DNA of 64,000 nt from Natronincola peptidivorans (GTDB taxonomy: Bacteria; Bacillota; Clostridia; Peptostreptococcales; Natronincolaceae). Where the stretch lies: assembly GCF_900111615.1 (NCBI RefSeq), contig NZ_FOHU01000008.1, forward strand, positions 97,809 through 161,808. The letters are read 5' to 3'. Numbering within the stretch: position 1 is the first letter of the stretch; each line of letters begins with the position of its first letter. Under the pieces are notes generated by a model. The model did no database searches. It saw only the letters and a program-made list of their open reading frames with translations, and was not told the origin of the DNA. A program made the position numbers and the translations under genes. Shown here piece by piece: positions 35,124 through 45,260 of the stretch.

Positions 35124-38100
35124 TTATCTATTTTTTATAAATTTCTTTAAAATGGTCGCTACCTCGGCTCTAGTGGCCTGGCCCTGAGGATCTAGAATGC
35201 CTCCGCCTTTGCCGCTGATTAGGCGAGAGCCTACCGCCCAGCTCATGGCTTCAGTCGCCCATGGTGATACATCCCCACCATCAATGAACTGTACAAGATT
35301 GCCAGAGGCTGATATGTCGTAGCCGAAGCTTTCCCCATATTTCCGGAGGATGGTTGCCATTTGTTGACGGGTCACAGGGTCATTTGGGCCAAAGCGATCG
35401 TCGCTGTAGCAGCTGATAATACCTTTTGCCGACGCCCAGGTTACTGCATTGGTGTACCAGACATTGTCGGGGACATCGCTGAAGGGGTTTTGCCCTTCAA
35501 TATCAATGGACTCTGACATACGATGTAGTACTGTCACCAGCATAGCTCGAGTCATGGGCATGCTAGGGCTGAAGGTATCGGCACTGGTACCTGAAAAGAG
35601 CCGATTTTCTACTGCAAATGCCACATTATTATAAAACCAGTCACTCTCTTTTACATCGCTGAATGGGTTAACCCATGAAGTTATCCCATTTGTTGACTCC
35701 TGAAGAAGCTTCTGATATCCTACCACATAATAGGAAAGGTGGTCAAGAACAAAGCTAACGGTTCCTGTCTCTTTGCTGTACTGACAGGATATTTCTGTGA
35801 GGTTCCCTGCATCGTTAAGATACCAAACAGAGACCCCCTCTGGTGAATCACCTGATGCCAAAGTATAGGGTAGGGTCACGGTAAGACTGCCGTTAAAGCT
35901 GGAGATATTTTGTCTACCACTGATAATTGAAATATCATAGACTGTGTTACTGCCTGCCGCCTCTCTTTGTTGAGAGGTGAGGCTTCTGGAATCAACTGTA
36001 TCCAGTAAGATTGTGACATTTGTTCCTGTGGCCTGAGCAGCAATTGAGACCAGAGCCTCTGGACTGATGCTTAAGTTGCCAGCAGGAAGGTTAAATTTCA
36101 CACTAAGGCCAGCCTTACCCAGTGTCTCCAAAGCTGTGGCAGGAAGGATAACCGTCTTAGCTTCAGAAATATTGCTAACATCAACTACTGCCGTGGTATC
36201 GCTGTTTCGGATAATTTGAGCCACCTTGGCATCTGTGAGGGAAAGGGTCACATTGCCATCCCTCTGGGTATAGCCAACAGATGTGGTTCCTACATTCATG
36301 TTGAGGGATGGGATGCTTCCACCGCCTCCGCCTCCTCCACCGACTCCACCGCCGCCAGAGCTACTTTGGGTCCAGTTTCCATATACTACAATGTTTTCCT
36401 TTACCACAGTACTGGATGTAAACCGGGTACCTGTACCATTTATGCCGGTGTACCAGCCTTCAAAGGTATAACCGGATCTCATGGGATTGGCAGGCCAGTT
36501 TCCATCACCAATAGCGGTGTCATCCTGTACTGTTGCAGTTGTATAGATTTCACCGTCACTTAAAAATATGACCGTGTGGGTCACCTCCGAAGATGATGAA
36601 GCAGTTGCGGGGAAAATGGCTGTTATGATGCCTGAGTTTGTATTATTTGTTACTAAAGCGGCACCTTCTATGGTAAAGAAGTTTCCAGACACTCCGTTTA
36701 AGGTATAGCCTTCCTTTGCAGTTAAGGTAATGGTTGCCTTATACACAGTATTTCCATTAAAGGGATTGTCTTCAGGCTTCCATACTACAGTTCCAGTGTA
36801 TTGATCTGTTTCACTAATGCTGGATACTGGAATCTCACCGGTTTGTGGAATTGACACTCCAGTAATTTCTCCAATGTTTATTGTGGTAGCTGGGGGGCCT
36901 TCCAGTGTGAAGTTTACTGTATAGGTATTTCTTTCAACCATATCCTCAGCAGTCACCAGAATAGTGGCGGTGCCAGGCAGCTGAGAAGCCTGCGTTATAC
37001 TCACCAGTGCCTTGGGGTCGTCAGTTATTGCTCCAATCGTTGCTGCTGGACTACCGGGTTGGCTTCCATAGGGCAGTAACACATCATATTCATAGGTATT
37101 GTATACAAAACCAGTTACTGTAACGCCGCCTACCGTCAGATTGCTTAAAGCAGCGTTGCTGCTGGGGATATAGCTGTCCACAGCATTTACCATCAAAGTA
37201 ACGGGATTCCCAGCATTAAAAGAGATATCAAACGCTAATGTATCCCCTTCTGATAAATTCAAAGTAGATAGATAATCATCACGAATGGTCAGGGTATCTC
37301 CACTGACTGTATAATCCAGGTCCTGCTGTAAGCCCACCCCTCCATAGACTACACCTGTAACTGTTTCAGCACCGCTCCAGGTAATGATGGTGTTGACATC
37401 CGTTGGATTAGCAAGGTCATAGCTGACAACAGTGGGGCTGATGGAAGGCTGAGGTGGGGTGCTGTCTACAATGTTTACCCACACATTACCATAAAAAAGA
37501 GGCAAGCCGTCAACATCTTTAGGGTCAAAAACAATGGCAAACCTTAAAACTGTAGAAGGCGAAAAACCAGACAGGAATTCTTTTTTTATAGTGAAGATGT
37601 CTTCAATAATAGTGTGGTAAGTGCTTGATTCGGTATAATTTCCGTTGACGAAAATATGAACCCCATCAACAGAACTTGCCTCTCGCCAGAAAATGGTTGC
37701 ATTCACATCGGAGGGATTAGCAAGATCATAGGTGACTGATGTGGGGTTAATACCTGGTGGCTGTCCTGTTGTATCCAAAATCTCTATGGTTAGAGTTGCC
37801 GGGGCGCCTGTGTTAAACTCTATCGTCAATACAAGCGTGCCTGCTGGCAAAGTATGTAGATATCCTTGATGAATTTTCAAGGTATCGTCACTGACAGTAT
37901 AATTTTCTGCTTCTATAGAGCTGTCTCCAGACTTCACATCTACAACATCGTTTGCAGTATTCCAGGTAATTTCTGTTTCTACATCCATCGGTTTATATTT
38001 GTCAAAGCTTGCTGATATCGGGCTAATGGCTGCAGGTTCACATATCTCTATGCTTAGTGTTGCTGGGTCACCATTGTCAAACGCTATCGTCAACTGAAGC

Positions 38101-39464
38101 GAACCGTTTGGCTGTAGAGTTAGATATTCTTTATGAATTTTCAAGGTATTTTCCGTGACAGTAAAATTATCTGCTCCTATAGAGCTGCCCTCAGACTTCA
38201 CATCTGTAACAACGTTTGCAGTATTCCAGGTAATCTCTGTTTCTACATGGTCTGAGCTATATTTTTCAAAGCTTGCGGTTGTTGGGTTAATGACTGCTGG
38301 CACTGTATTTATGGTTAGAGGGATCTCTATCGGCTGGGTAATATAGTCAGTATAATAATCGCCTGCTGTCTGTTCGTAAAAAAGCTTGATGGTATAGCTG
38401 CCGTCGGGAATATCCTCAGGTATTGTGATATTCACCTCATCTGAGTGGGCAGGGGTGCTATACTCCAATGAATGCAATCTTCCATAATATTCTATCTTAT
38501 TGTCATCATCAACAATAAGACCGGATACATACCTTTCACCACTTCCACGGCCGAATACACCATAGTCTCTAGATATAGTATCCCCCGGAACGGCTTTCAC
38601 TGCTTGGCTATCGATATCAAATAAAGGCAGGTCGTTGCCCAATAGGGTCAGTGTCAGATCACCGGTGGGCTCCTCAATAGCCCTCAATGAGCCTACAGCT
38701 CCGGATTTGCCTGAGACTGAAGATATCAAAAAAGCAGATGACGGGTCCAACTTAAAGGTAGGGCGAATCCCTTGATTATAACTATCCACTTTAGACCACG
38801 CGTAACCACGCCCTATGAAATCTCCTGCTTCATCAATTAAACCTGCAAACTCATAATATTGTGGAGGACCCGAAGTTCCACTTGGAGTACGAAGCCACCA
38901 CATAGGGTTAGGGTCGTTAGGGTCATTAGGGTCTTTAGGGGCAAGCTTTCTATCATCTTTACTCATTCCCCATGTTCCGTCCATTACTTCAGAAATTGAG
39001 GGAAGAACGATGGTTTGATTGGGAGTAATCGTAATATAGTATCTTTCTTCTGCCGTTGTACTATACTGTGGCTGCATTAATGACCGTTCTGCCTGACTGA
39101 AGGCAGTGGGAAGAAACCCGTTGTCTCCGTAGCTACCTGTACCGTTTAACCAATGGCATATATCAGAGCCACTCCAATTTGCATGATTATTGATGGTGTT
39201 ATATTTCCGAAAAGCCACAGCTGAGTTGCTCATTAGGGTTAATATGCCATTCTCATTTGCCATAACACGCCACCGAATAGGTTCATCCCCATTTTTACCG
39301 AAATAGATAGCTGTGTCATTGCCGCTTACATCGGGGACTATCTCTGTTTCCGGTCCTCCAATCTGGACCATATCCTGAGCTTGTACCTTCACCGGCAGCA
39401 TGGCAAACGTCATGACCATGACCATCAGTATAGACAGCAGCTTATTTTTTTGTTTGTTATTCAT
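35124..39464 (-). CDS. large SLH-anchored surface protein with X2-like repeats
   Basis: About 1446 residues, secreted (signal ending near VQA). Residues about 35-245 resemble a DUF6273-type domain (IRWRVMANENGILTLMS, WWLRTPSG, GIRPTFKLD). Four X2-like Ig domains follow (about 390-770), each opening INPTTASFEKYSSDHVETEI or similar. A cadherin-like domain, an Ig-like domain and an InlB/Flg_new repeat (YTFEGWYTG) come next, then a Gly/Ser linker and a large domain (about 1090-1265). Three SLH domains (about 1275-1450: NPFSDVKESDWFY, FSDVPDNVWY, SPWATEAMSWAV) should bind secondary wall polymer. The ATG at complement 39462-39464 is preferred over GTG at 39476. The adjacent STAND/BTAD gene is its probable regulator. 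Confidence 0.85.
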   Translation of the reverse strand: MNNKQKNKLLSILMVMVMTFAMLPVKVQAQDMVQIGGPETEIVPDVSGNDTAIYFGKNGDEPIRWRVMANENGILTLMSNSAVAFRKYNTINNHANWSGSDICHWLNGTGSYGDNGFLPTAFSQAERSLMQPQYSTTAEERYYITITPNQTIVLPSISEVMDGTWGMSKDDRKLAPKDPNDPNDPNPMWWLRTPSGTSGPPQYYEFAGLIDEAGDFIGRGYAWSKVDSYNQGIRPTFKLDPSSAFLISSVSGKSGAVGSLRAIEEPTGDLTLTLLGNDLPLFDIDSQAVKAVPGDTISRDYGVFGRGSGERYVSGLIVDDDNKIEYYGRLHSLEYSTPAHSDEVNITIPEDIPDGSYTIKLFYEQTAGDYYTDYITQPIEIPLTINTVPAVINPTTASFEKYSSDHVETEITWNTANVVTDVKSEGSSIGADNFTVTENTLKIHKEYLTLQPNGSLQLTIAFDNGDPATLSIEICEPAAISPISASFDKYKPMDVETEITWNTANDVVDVKSGDSSIEAENYTVSDDTLKIHQGYLHTLPAGTLVLTIEFNTGAPATLTIEILDTTGQPPGINPTSVTYDLANPSDVNATIFWREASSVDGVHIFVNGNYTESSTYHTIIEDIFTIKKEFLSGFSPSTVLRFAIVFDPKDVDGLPLFYGNVWVNIVDSTPPQPSISPTVVSYDLANPTDVNTIITWSGAETVTGVVYGGVGLQQDLDYTVSGDTLTIRDDYLSTLNLSEGDTLAFDISFNAGNPVTLMVNAVDSYIPSSNAALSNLTVGGVTVTGFVYNTYEYDVLLPYGSQPGSPAATIGAITDDPKALVSITQASQLPGTATILVTAEDMVERNTYTVNFTLEGPPATTINIGEITGVSIPQTGEIPVSSISETDQYTGTVVWKPEDNPFNGNTVYKATITLTAKEGYTLNGVSGNFFTIEGAALVTNNTNSGIITAIFPATASSSSEVTHTVIFLSDGEIYTTATVQDDTAIGDGNWPANPMRSGYTFEGWYTGINGTGTRFTSSTVVKENIVVYGNWTQSSSGGGGVGGGGGGGGSIPSLNMNVGTTSVGYTQRDGNVTLSLTDAKVAQIIRNSDTTAVVDVSNISEAKTVILPATALETLGKAGLSVKFNLPAGNLSISPEALVSIAAQATGTNVTILLDTVDSRSLTSQQREAAGSNTVYDISIISGRQNISSFNGSLTVTLPYTLASGDSPEGVSVWYLNDAGNLTEISCQYSKETGTVSFVLDHLSYYVVGYQKLLQESTNGITSWVNPFSDVKESDWFYNNVAFAVENRLFSGTSADTFSPSMPMTRAMLVTVLHRMSESIDIEGQNPFSDVPDNVWYTNAVTWASAKGIISCYSDDRFGPNDPVTRQQMATILRKYGESFGYDISASGNLVQFIDGGDVSPWATEAMSWAVGSRLISGKGGGILDPQGQATRAEVATILKKFIKNR

Positions 39465-39547
39465 CACTCCATTCACTCCTTTCTGGTTTTTTAAAAAAAA
39501 GCTTTACTTTCATGTGGTTTTACTAAAAGTGTACAAGCTCTATCCTT

Positions 39548-39584
39548 ATTATAATGGCATAGCTACCACCAAAACTGCCACCAA
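39548..39584 (-). promoter_or_regulatory. direct-repeat operator and -10 box of the SLH surface-protein gene
   Basis: Plus-strand CTACCACCAA (39563) and CTGCCACCAA (39575) form a 12-bp-period direct repeat. TATAAT (complement 39548-39553) lies 9 bp away and no -35 is visible. The layout parallels the CTGACA operators at 16-22 kb but the sequence differs. Confidence 0.5.
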
Positions 39585-39632
39585 TCGACAACTTTTTTTA
39601 AAATTCAGAAAAATTGTAAGGTGAAATTTAGC

Positions 39633-39679
39633 AAAAAAAACACAGGTGCCAGATTATTCTGATCCTGCCTGTGTTTTTT
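39633..39679 (-). terminator. terminator of the STAND/BTAD regulator gene
   Basis: AAAAAAACACAGG pairs with CCTGTGTTTTTT. It is near-identical in stem and loop to 35018-35062, so a duplicated terminator follows each of these two neighbouring genes. Confidence 0.85.
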
Positions 39680-39696
39680 ACATTCATTTTATGCAG

Positions 39697-42660
39697 TTAT
39701 TTCTTGTCTTGTCTCTCCTTCGCCATAGGGTAGCTGTGACTATGGTAGCTAAGTGACTTGCAGCGCCGAAGGAGCTCCATGGTTTTTTCCCGTTGTCCTA
39801 AAGCTCTGTAGTTTTCCAGAAAAATCTCTGCTGCTTCAAGAAAGTTGTCCTCACAGCGAAGCCTGGTGCTTTCAGACCACAGGGCTTCCATATCATCCAG
39901 ATACCTTCCAGTGTATCCATCTACAACCGCTTGGGCCTTTTCCAGTGTAGGCTGTTTTTTAAATTCGTCGGTTGCCTGTTGGAAGACATCATAATCCCAT
40001 ATAATTTCTTCCATATTCAAGCGATATAACCCCTTTTCATAGAGGATAGGATTGCCTGCCCCCAGGCTCTCAAAGGCCCGCCGAATTTCTCCCCTTCGTG
40101 TGTGGAAGAGACTGGTGACATTGGCCTCGCTGTCTCTCCACAGGTCGGCACAGATTTGCTCTTTGGTAACACCTTCACGATGTTCCAAAAGGTAGGCCAA
40201 CAGTTCTCTGGATTTTTTAGTCCGGATTTTGACAGCGTTTTCCCTTTCATGGGGGGAGGAGATATAAAAGCGGCCGAAGGTATTGATATAAACTCGCTTT
40301 GCCGTATAGCCTCCATAGACAAGAATTTCACGGGTAAATTCCGGAGTGATGCCCTCCTCTGCCGCCAGCTTTAAGACAGGTTCAAAAAGTGGCTTGAAGC
40401 GAAGATAATAGCGGTAGTCATATTGTCGAGAAAGCTTTAAAAAAGAATGGGTATATTCCACGGCCTTTTCTTTATCGCCTTCCTTCAGGTAGATAGCTGC
40501 CAGCCTTCCATAGGAAGGTGTAGCATAGGTATAGCTGCCGATGTCTTCACCGATTTTAATTGAGCGTTTGAAGTATTCTCTGCACTCCTGAGGACTCTGA
40601 CCTAAAGTATCCAAAGCATTCGCTATACGACCGTAAGTTAGGGACTGAGTAAAGGGGGTAGTATCCTCCACCAAGGCAAGTGATTTTTCAATATTCTCAC
40701 GGGCTTTATCCGGCTGTTGCAAGAGTCCCGCACAAAGCTTCCAGATTTTTGCCAACAAAGCGTGGTCACGGGTGCTGCGGTTCAAGACAGCATATTCCTC
40801 CGCCATCGCCAGATATCGATTGGCTTCTGAAAAATCAGCTCTTTTTCCTAAATATAGTTTTAATAGCTCCTCAGCATGAAGGATATCGGAATGAATGATA
40901 TAGATTAGACTAAGCTCTTCATAAAGACCCAGCTGGTGCATCCTTGCTAACTCCTCTTGAAGAAGGGGCTGGACCTTTTCCTCCTGACCTGAAACTTGGT
41001 AAGCCTTGGCTGCATAGGCACCCACTGAGTGGCGCATCAACCAGTCCTGCTCCTCCTTTGAAATAGTCAGAGTTTTTTCATAAACCTTTAAACAGTTTTT
41101 ATAATCTCCCATGTAAAAATATATCGCCGTCAGATAACGTTCAAGCCAGAGCTTTACTCCAGCATTTCCTGCGACCAAAGATTTTTCCATCATATTCAGG
41201 GTCAGGTCTAGGGCCGCTGACAGTTGGGAGGTAAGGGTTAGGTTATGTATTTTCTCGATCATCACCATATACTGAAGCTGCATAGGTGTGTCTTCTGACA
41301 AGGGGAGCAAATTGTCGATGCAGTTGGTGCTTTCCTGAAAGGAGACCCGGTTCCGCAACACTCTGGCCTGATGAACCATAGCATGCAAATATAAATGCTT
41401 GTCTTCACTATCTAGATGGGGAATGGCTCCCCTTAAAAATTTTTCCGCTTCGCTGAATTCTCCCTGTTCCGATAAATACATGCCTCTAGCAAGAAGAACC
41501 CGTGGAGGTAGCCCTACAGAAATGGGCTGTAGAAAATCAAAGTATTTTTTAAAGCTGCGGAGTCTGCCTCCTTCAAAGGGTTTGTCTAAAAGACCACTGA
41601 TACAATCCTTTATCATCCCTTCATCACCAAGTAGCAGGGCATAATCAGCGGCTTCCTGAAAATCTCCTCCTTCATAGGATAGTGTCATTGCCTTCCCTAG
41701 GGTTATTCTCCCCAAGCTGTCGTCAATTTTCTGTAAAAAGTAGGAAAATAAGGTATGGTATCGATAAGTAAACTGAGAAATATGTAGCGTAAAGATATTC
41801 CTGCGAAGAAGCTCCTCTAGAATTTTTTGTGAATTGTTAATGCCCAGCAGGCTGTTGCATATATGAACATCTAGAACAGGGAGATAGGAGGTTGCTTTGA
41901 GAAAATGTTGCATTTCTGCTGGAAGACTCATAAACATTTCATTCATCAGATAACGGAAAAGCTCCCGATTGGTATAAAGAGTTGATCTAGAAAGCTTCCT
42001 ATTGCCTTCTGCTGCTATCCGGTAGGATTGTATAGCTAAAATCCAACCCTCAGTGGCAGAGTAAGCATCCTGATCAAAAAAACCCCACAATTTTTCGGTT
42101 TCCTCCCGACTAAAGGACAGATCTTTTTTTGTTAACTCAACAATTCTGCCTTCTATCTTTAGTCTAAAAAGTCCGCTCCACAGTTCATGACGACTTGCCA
42201 TGATAAGGGTTATATTTTGAGGACAATTCTTTACCCATTGTATAAAAAGGTCTGTAACTCTTTCATTATCAACGATATGGACGTCGTCAATAATAATGGT
42301 CAATTCTCTTGTTCCTATGGCCTCCAGCAGTCCAGAGAGTACTGTAGGGATAAAGCTCTTGTCATGGACAAAGGGTATGTAGTCCGTGGAATAGAAATCA
42401 AATTTATGCAGATTGTTTCGAATGCACTTCTCTAAATGGCGCAGAAAGTATACCTCATCCCTATCTTTGTCATCAAGAGAGATCCATACTACATCGTTAA
42501 GGCCCTTTGCGTACTGAGCCAGCAATGTTGTTTTACCATAGCCTGCATCGGCATGTATGTATGTAAGTTTACTGCCTGGGGGAGCAATTTTCTCAATTAA
42601 ACTGAGGCGAAAAATAGTATTTTCCTGAACACAGCTTTCTTTTGTGGTTATGCACTTCAA
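39697..42660 (-). CDS. MalT-like STAND ATPase regulator with C-terminal SARP/BTAD domain
   Basis: 987 residues from the TTG at complement 42658-42660, which follows GGGGGGAGG; a longer frame to 42810 lacks a ribosome-binding site and crosses the promoter. Walker A is ADAGYGKTT (37-45) and Walker B LTIIIDDVHIVD. The arm SRHELWSG follows, as in MalT/LuxR-type STAND proteins. Residues about 390-770 are TPR-like helical repeats. Instead of a LuxR HTH, the C-terminus has an OmpR-like winged helix (about 775-860; LLAYLLEHREGVTKEQICADLW) and a BTAD module (about 870-970). Probably an ATP-switched activator of the SLH gene 220 bases downstream. Inducer unknown. Confidence 0.88.
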   Translation of the reverse strand: MKCITTKESCVQENTIFRLSLIEKIAPPGSKLTYIHADAGYGKTTLLAQYAKGLNDVVWISLDDKDRDEVYFLRHLEKCIRNNLHKFDFYSTDYIPFVHDKSFIPTVLSGLLEAIGTRELTIIIDDVHIVDNERVTDLFIQWVKNCPQNITLIMASRHELWSGLFRLKIEGRIVELTKKDLSFSREETEKLWGFFDQDAYSATEGWILAIQSYRIAAEGNRKLSRSTLYTNRELFRYLMNEMFMSLPAEMQHFLKATSYLPVLDVHICNSLLGINNSQKILEELLRRNIFTLHISQFTYRYHTLFSYFLQKIDDSLGRITLGKAMTLSYEGGDFQEAADYALLLGDEGMIKDCISGLLDKPFEGGRLRSFKKYFDFLQPISVGLPPRVLLARGMYLSEQGEFSEAEKFLRGAIPHLDSEDKHLYLHAMVHQARVLRNRVSFQESTNCIDNLLPLSEDTPMQLQYMVMIEKIHNLTLTSQLSAALDLTLNMMEKSLVAGNAGVKLWLERYLTAIYFYMGDYKNCLKVYEKTLTISKEEQDWLMRHSVGAYAAKAYQVSGQEEKVQPLLQEELARMHQLGLYEELSLIYIIHSDILHAEELLKLYLGKRADFSEANRYLAMAEEYAVLNRSTRDHALLAKIWKLCAGLLQQPDKARENIEKSLALVEDTTPFTQSLTYGRIANALDTLGQSPQECREYFKRSIKIGEDIGSYTYATPSYGRLAAIYLKEGDKEKAVEYTHSFLKLSRQYDYRYYLRFKPLFEPVLKLAAEEGITPEFTREILVYGGYTAKRVYINTFGRFYISSPHERENAVKIRTKKSRELLAYLLEHREGVTKEQICADLWRDSEANVTSLFHTRRGEIRRAFESLGAGNPILYEKGLYRLNMEEIIWDYDVFQQATDEFKKQPTLEKAQAVVDGYTGRYLDDMEALWSESTRLRCEDNFLEAAEIFLENYRALGQREKTMELLRRCKSLSYHSHSYPMAKERQDKK

Positions 42661-42720
42661 AACCCTCCCCCCTTTTCTCTTCAAATATTTCAAATTTTTC
42701 TTAAATATTACTTTTTTTTT

Positions 42721-42749
42721 ATTATAGTCGAAATTTGGAACGATATCAA
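42721..42749 (-). promoter_or_regulatory. sigma-A promoter of the STAND/BTAD regulator
   Basis: TTGATA (complement 42744-42749), a 17-bp spacer and TATAAT (complement 42721-42726). It lies about 60 bases before the TTG start. Confidence 0.75.
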
Positions 42750-42845
42750 TGAAGAAGGGGTTGATTAGAAAATAAATATTGTCTTTTCTAGGGCTGATGG
42801 AAACAAGCATAATCTATGACAGACGGGATGATACCTCCCTAGTCA

Positions 42846-42888
42846 GTGTCCAGCTATCACCAGGATTCATGAAGTGATAACTGGACAC
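42846..42888 (-). terminator. hairpin at the end of the EamA transporter gene
   Basis: GTGTCCAG-TATCAC pairs with GTGATA-CTGGACAC with one bulge. The stem begins at the transporter's stop codon. No strong T-tract. Confidence 0.5.
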
Positions 42889-43787
42889 TATTGTATTTTG
42901 TAATGTTCCTTATCTGTATGCCGCATAGAAAGCAAAGCATTGAAATCCAGTTCAGCAACAATAATACTGACCAATAGTATGGTGGCACCTATATAGCCCC
43001 TCAAGCTTAATGTTTCACCAATGAAAATATAAGCAAATACTGCAGAAAAAACAGGTTCTAATGCAAAAATCAATCCTGTATGTGTAGCAGTGGTGTACTG
43101 TTGTGCTGTTGTTTGAACGATGAAGGCAATAGCAGTACAAAAGACACTGAGAAAGATAACAGCAAACCAAGTGATAGAAGAACTGGGTAACTTCACTGTC
43201 TCAATAGAAAGAGAGAATGCAATACTAAATAGCCCAACAAAGCCAAGCTGGATTACTCCAAGAGAAACAGAATCCACATCAGCAGTCAGAAGACCTGTTG
43301 TGATAATATGTAATGCATATAGCAAAGCACACATTATACAGAGTATATCACCTTTATTTATCCTTAATTCTTCATTTAATGTCAGTAGTATAATTCCTAC
43401 AAACGCCAAACAAATGGCAATGACAACCTTTTTCTCAGGTTTTTGTTTTAAAAAAAGTGAGGATATTATAGGAACTAATACTACTGTTAAGCTTATAAGA
43501 AATCCCGCATTTGAAACTGTTGTATACTTGACACCAAAGGTAGCAGTAATAAAAACGCTAAAGAGGATTACAGCTAAGAAAAAGGCATATTTTATTGTTT
43601 TGAAATCTGCTGTTGCTAGCCTTTTGTAAAATACTACTGCTGCCAATAAAAAAGCTAGAATAAAACGTAGAGCAATTAAATTAAATACCTGTATTTCCTC
43701 TAACCCCACCTTGGTAAGTATATAGGATCCTCCCCAAAACAAGGCAACCAAAATCAACATTAAATCTGCTTTCAATTGCTTTTTCAT
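42888..43787 (-). CDS. EamA/DMT-family transporter
   Basis: A 299-residue membrane protein with ten predicted helices arranged as two EamA repeats. The first repeat opens LILVALFWGGSYILTKVGL and the second ILCIMCALLYALHIITTGLL, with a closing ALEPVFSAVFAYIFIGETLS, the EamA hallmark. It probably exports a metabolite or amino acid; substrate cannot be read. The ATG at complement 43785-43787 follows GGGGGTG. Transcribed alone. Confidence 0.87.
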   Translation of the reverse strand: MKKQLKADLMLILVALFWGGSYILTKVGLEEIQVFNLIALRFILAFLLAAVVFYKRLATADFKTIKYAFFLAVILFSVFITATFGVKYTTVSNAGFLISLTVVLVPIISSLFLKQKPEKKVVIAICLAFVGIILLTLNEELRINKGDILCIMCALLYALHIITTGLLTADVDSVSLGVIQLGFVGLFSIAFSLSIETVKLPSSSITWFAVIFLSVFCTAIAFIVQTTAQQYTTATHTGLIFALEPVFSAVFAYIFIGETLSLRGYIGATILLVSIIVAELDFNALLSMRHTDKEHYKIQ

Positions 43788-44395
43788 GCTACACCCCCAA
43801 ATTTTATGCCAATTATTCTTTTTTTCACTATTGACTGATATAATTATATACAAAAGCTGTACCATATGTAAGGTGCAGTTTAGATATTTTTTATGGTGAC
43901 AGATTAAGGTATTGATAGTGACAATTTAAGTAAAATCATTACCACCTATTATTCCTATCATGCATAATAGTCTAAAGTATATAATATAATAATAGGTTAT
44001 GCATTTTGTTTGCAGTGGTCCTATGATTAATGGAATATTGAAGATTTAAAGAATTGTATAAAATGAAAGATAGAAATTATGAGTAAGAAAAGTGAAATAC
44101 TTAGAATAAAGTATCTATAATAATATCACACAATGAATTAGACACAAGGATAGTCTCCCTGTGTCTATAGTAGAGTTTCATATTATTGTTAACAACAGTC
44201 CTTGAAAACTGCTTGTGCCTCCAGGTTGTGTAGACATTTTCCTATCGGTGACAGCTCCAATAATGATTATATTCTCATCAGCTGGTTTAAGAGATAGGAG
44301 ATTATAACAGTAGATTCATGTGGGAGAGTATTGCTATAATCTGTAGACAAGCCCCTGTTTTCCTGTCTATTTATACTCTATCTGGAAAATAAGCT
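43788..44395. other. 608-bp intergenic region
   Basis: AT-rich spacer. It contains one hairpin (TAGACACA with TGTGTCTA, 44139-44167) that is not next to any gene end. No coding sequence or known RNA motif was recognised. Confidence 0.4.
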
Positions 44396-45154
44396 TTAAC
44401 AATCTACCTCAAACCCCTGCTGACGGATCACCCTCAGCATCTCCTGTCGATTAGGCATGGAGGTGGTTAGTTTCGCTACCACTTGATCACTAAAGGAATC
44501 CACTCTCTTGTTTGCATTCCTTAAGTCATAGTAGGTTGTCATCTCTTCATCATAATCCTTTATTTCTTTTAAGTAATTATCAAAAATCCTATAGCTGTTT
44601 TCAAAAACTCGAAGTCTATTTTCAAATCTAGGCTTGAGCTGTGGATTTTGATTAGGATATCCTATACCTAATCCTACTACTGGGAATGTTAGCTTAGGTA
44701 GGTTTAGAATCTCACAAATTTGTGCTGAATCATTTAAAATGCTGCCTAAATACACGGCTCCTAAGTCCATTGCTTCTGCCCCGTTCACAACATTTTGAGC
44801 TGCTAAGCATGCATCTGTAAAGCCTTGAAAAAATCTATCCATATCTGACGCATTCTCGGTTGTAGATCCTTTTTCCTTTGTAATGTGATTATTTCTAAAT
44901 TGATCTACTATAAATACCAAAAGCTCTGGTGCCCTTGCCACATATTCTTGGTTGCAGATCTCAGCAATTTCCTTCTTAATTACAGAATCTGTTATACGTA
45001 TGATTGAATAGGATTGCATTCCATTGGAAGTAGCAGTTCGTCTGGCTATTTCCATCAATGTGTGAAATATCTCCTTTGGTATTTTCATATCCTTAAACTC
45101 ACGAATTGTACGATGCTGAAGTTGTCTTTCAATCATGTCATCGATCTGATTCAT
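44396..45154 (-). CDS. nitroreductase-family NAD(P)H:FMN oxidoreductase (NfsA/FRP-like)
   Basis: A 252-residue flavoprotein. HRTIREF and ATSNGMQSYSIIRI form the FMN phosphate-binding arm. ACLAAQNVVNGAEAMDLGAVYLG is the central helix-strand, and GLGIGYPNQNP is the FRP/NfsA-type loop before the C-terminal extension. It should use NAD(P)H to reduce nitro compounds, quinones or flavin by two electrons. The ATG at complement 45152-45154 follows GGGAGGG; nine codons of open frame upstream are not used. Single-gene unit. Confidence 0.87.
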   Translation of the reverse strand: MNQIDDMIERQLQHRTIREFKDMKIPKEIFHTLMEIARRTATSNGMQSYSIIRITDSVIKKEIAEICNQEYVARAPELLVFIVDQFRNNHITKEKGSTTENASDMDRFFQGFTDACLAAQNVVNGAEAMDLGAVYLGSILNDSAQICEILNLPKLTFPVVGLGIGYPNQNPQLKPRFENRLRVFENSYRIFDNYLKEIKDYDEEMTTYYDLRNANKRVDSFSDQVVAKLTTSMPNRQEMLRVIRQQGFEVDC

Positions 45155-45260
45155 CAAAAATCCCTCCCAATAATATATCATTCTATTAGTATAAGTCTAT
45201 GATACCCTTAAAGGAAAAATAAAAACCAATCCCTGCCTTACTCCCTTGTCTTATTCTATA

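Noticed and set aside
42661..42810. Longer N-terminus for the STAND/BTAD regulator
   Set aside because: It would translate through the promoter and has no ribosome-binding site; the TTG at 42660 does.
44139..44167. Hairpin TAGACACA/TGTGTCTA as a terminator
   Set aside because: No gene ends nearby and there is no U-tract.
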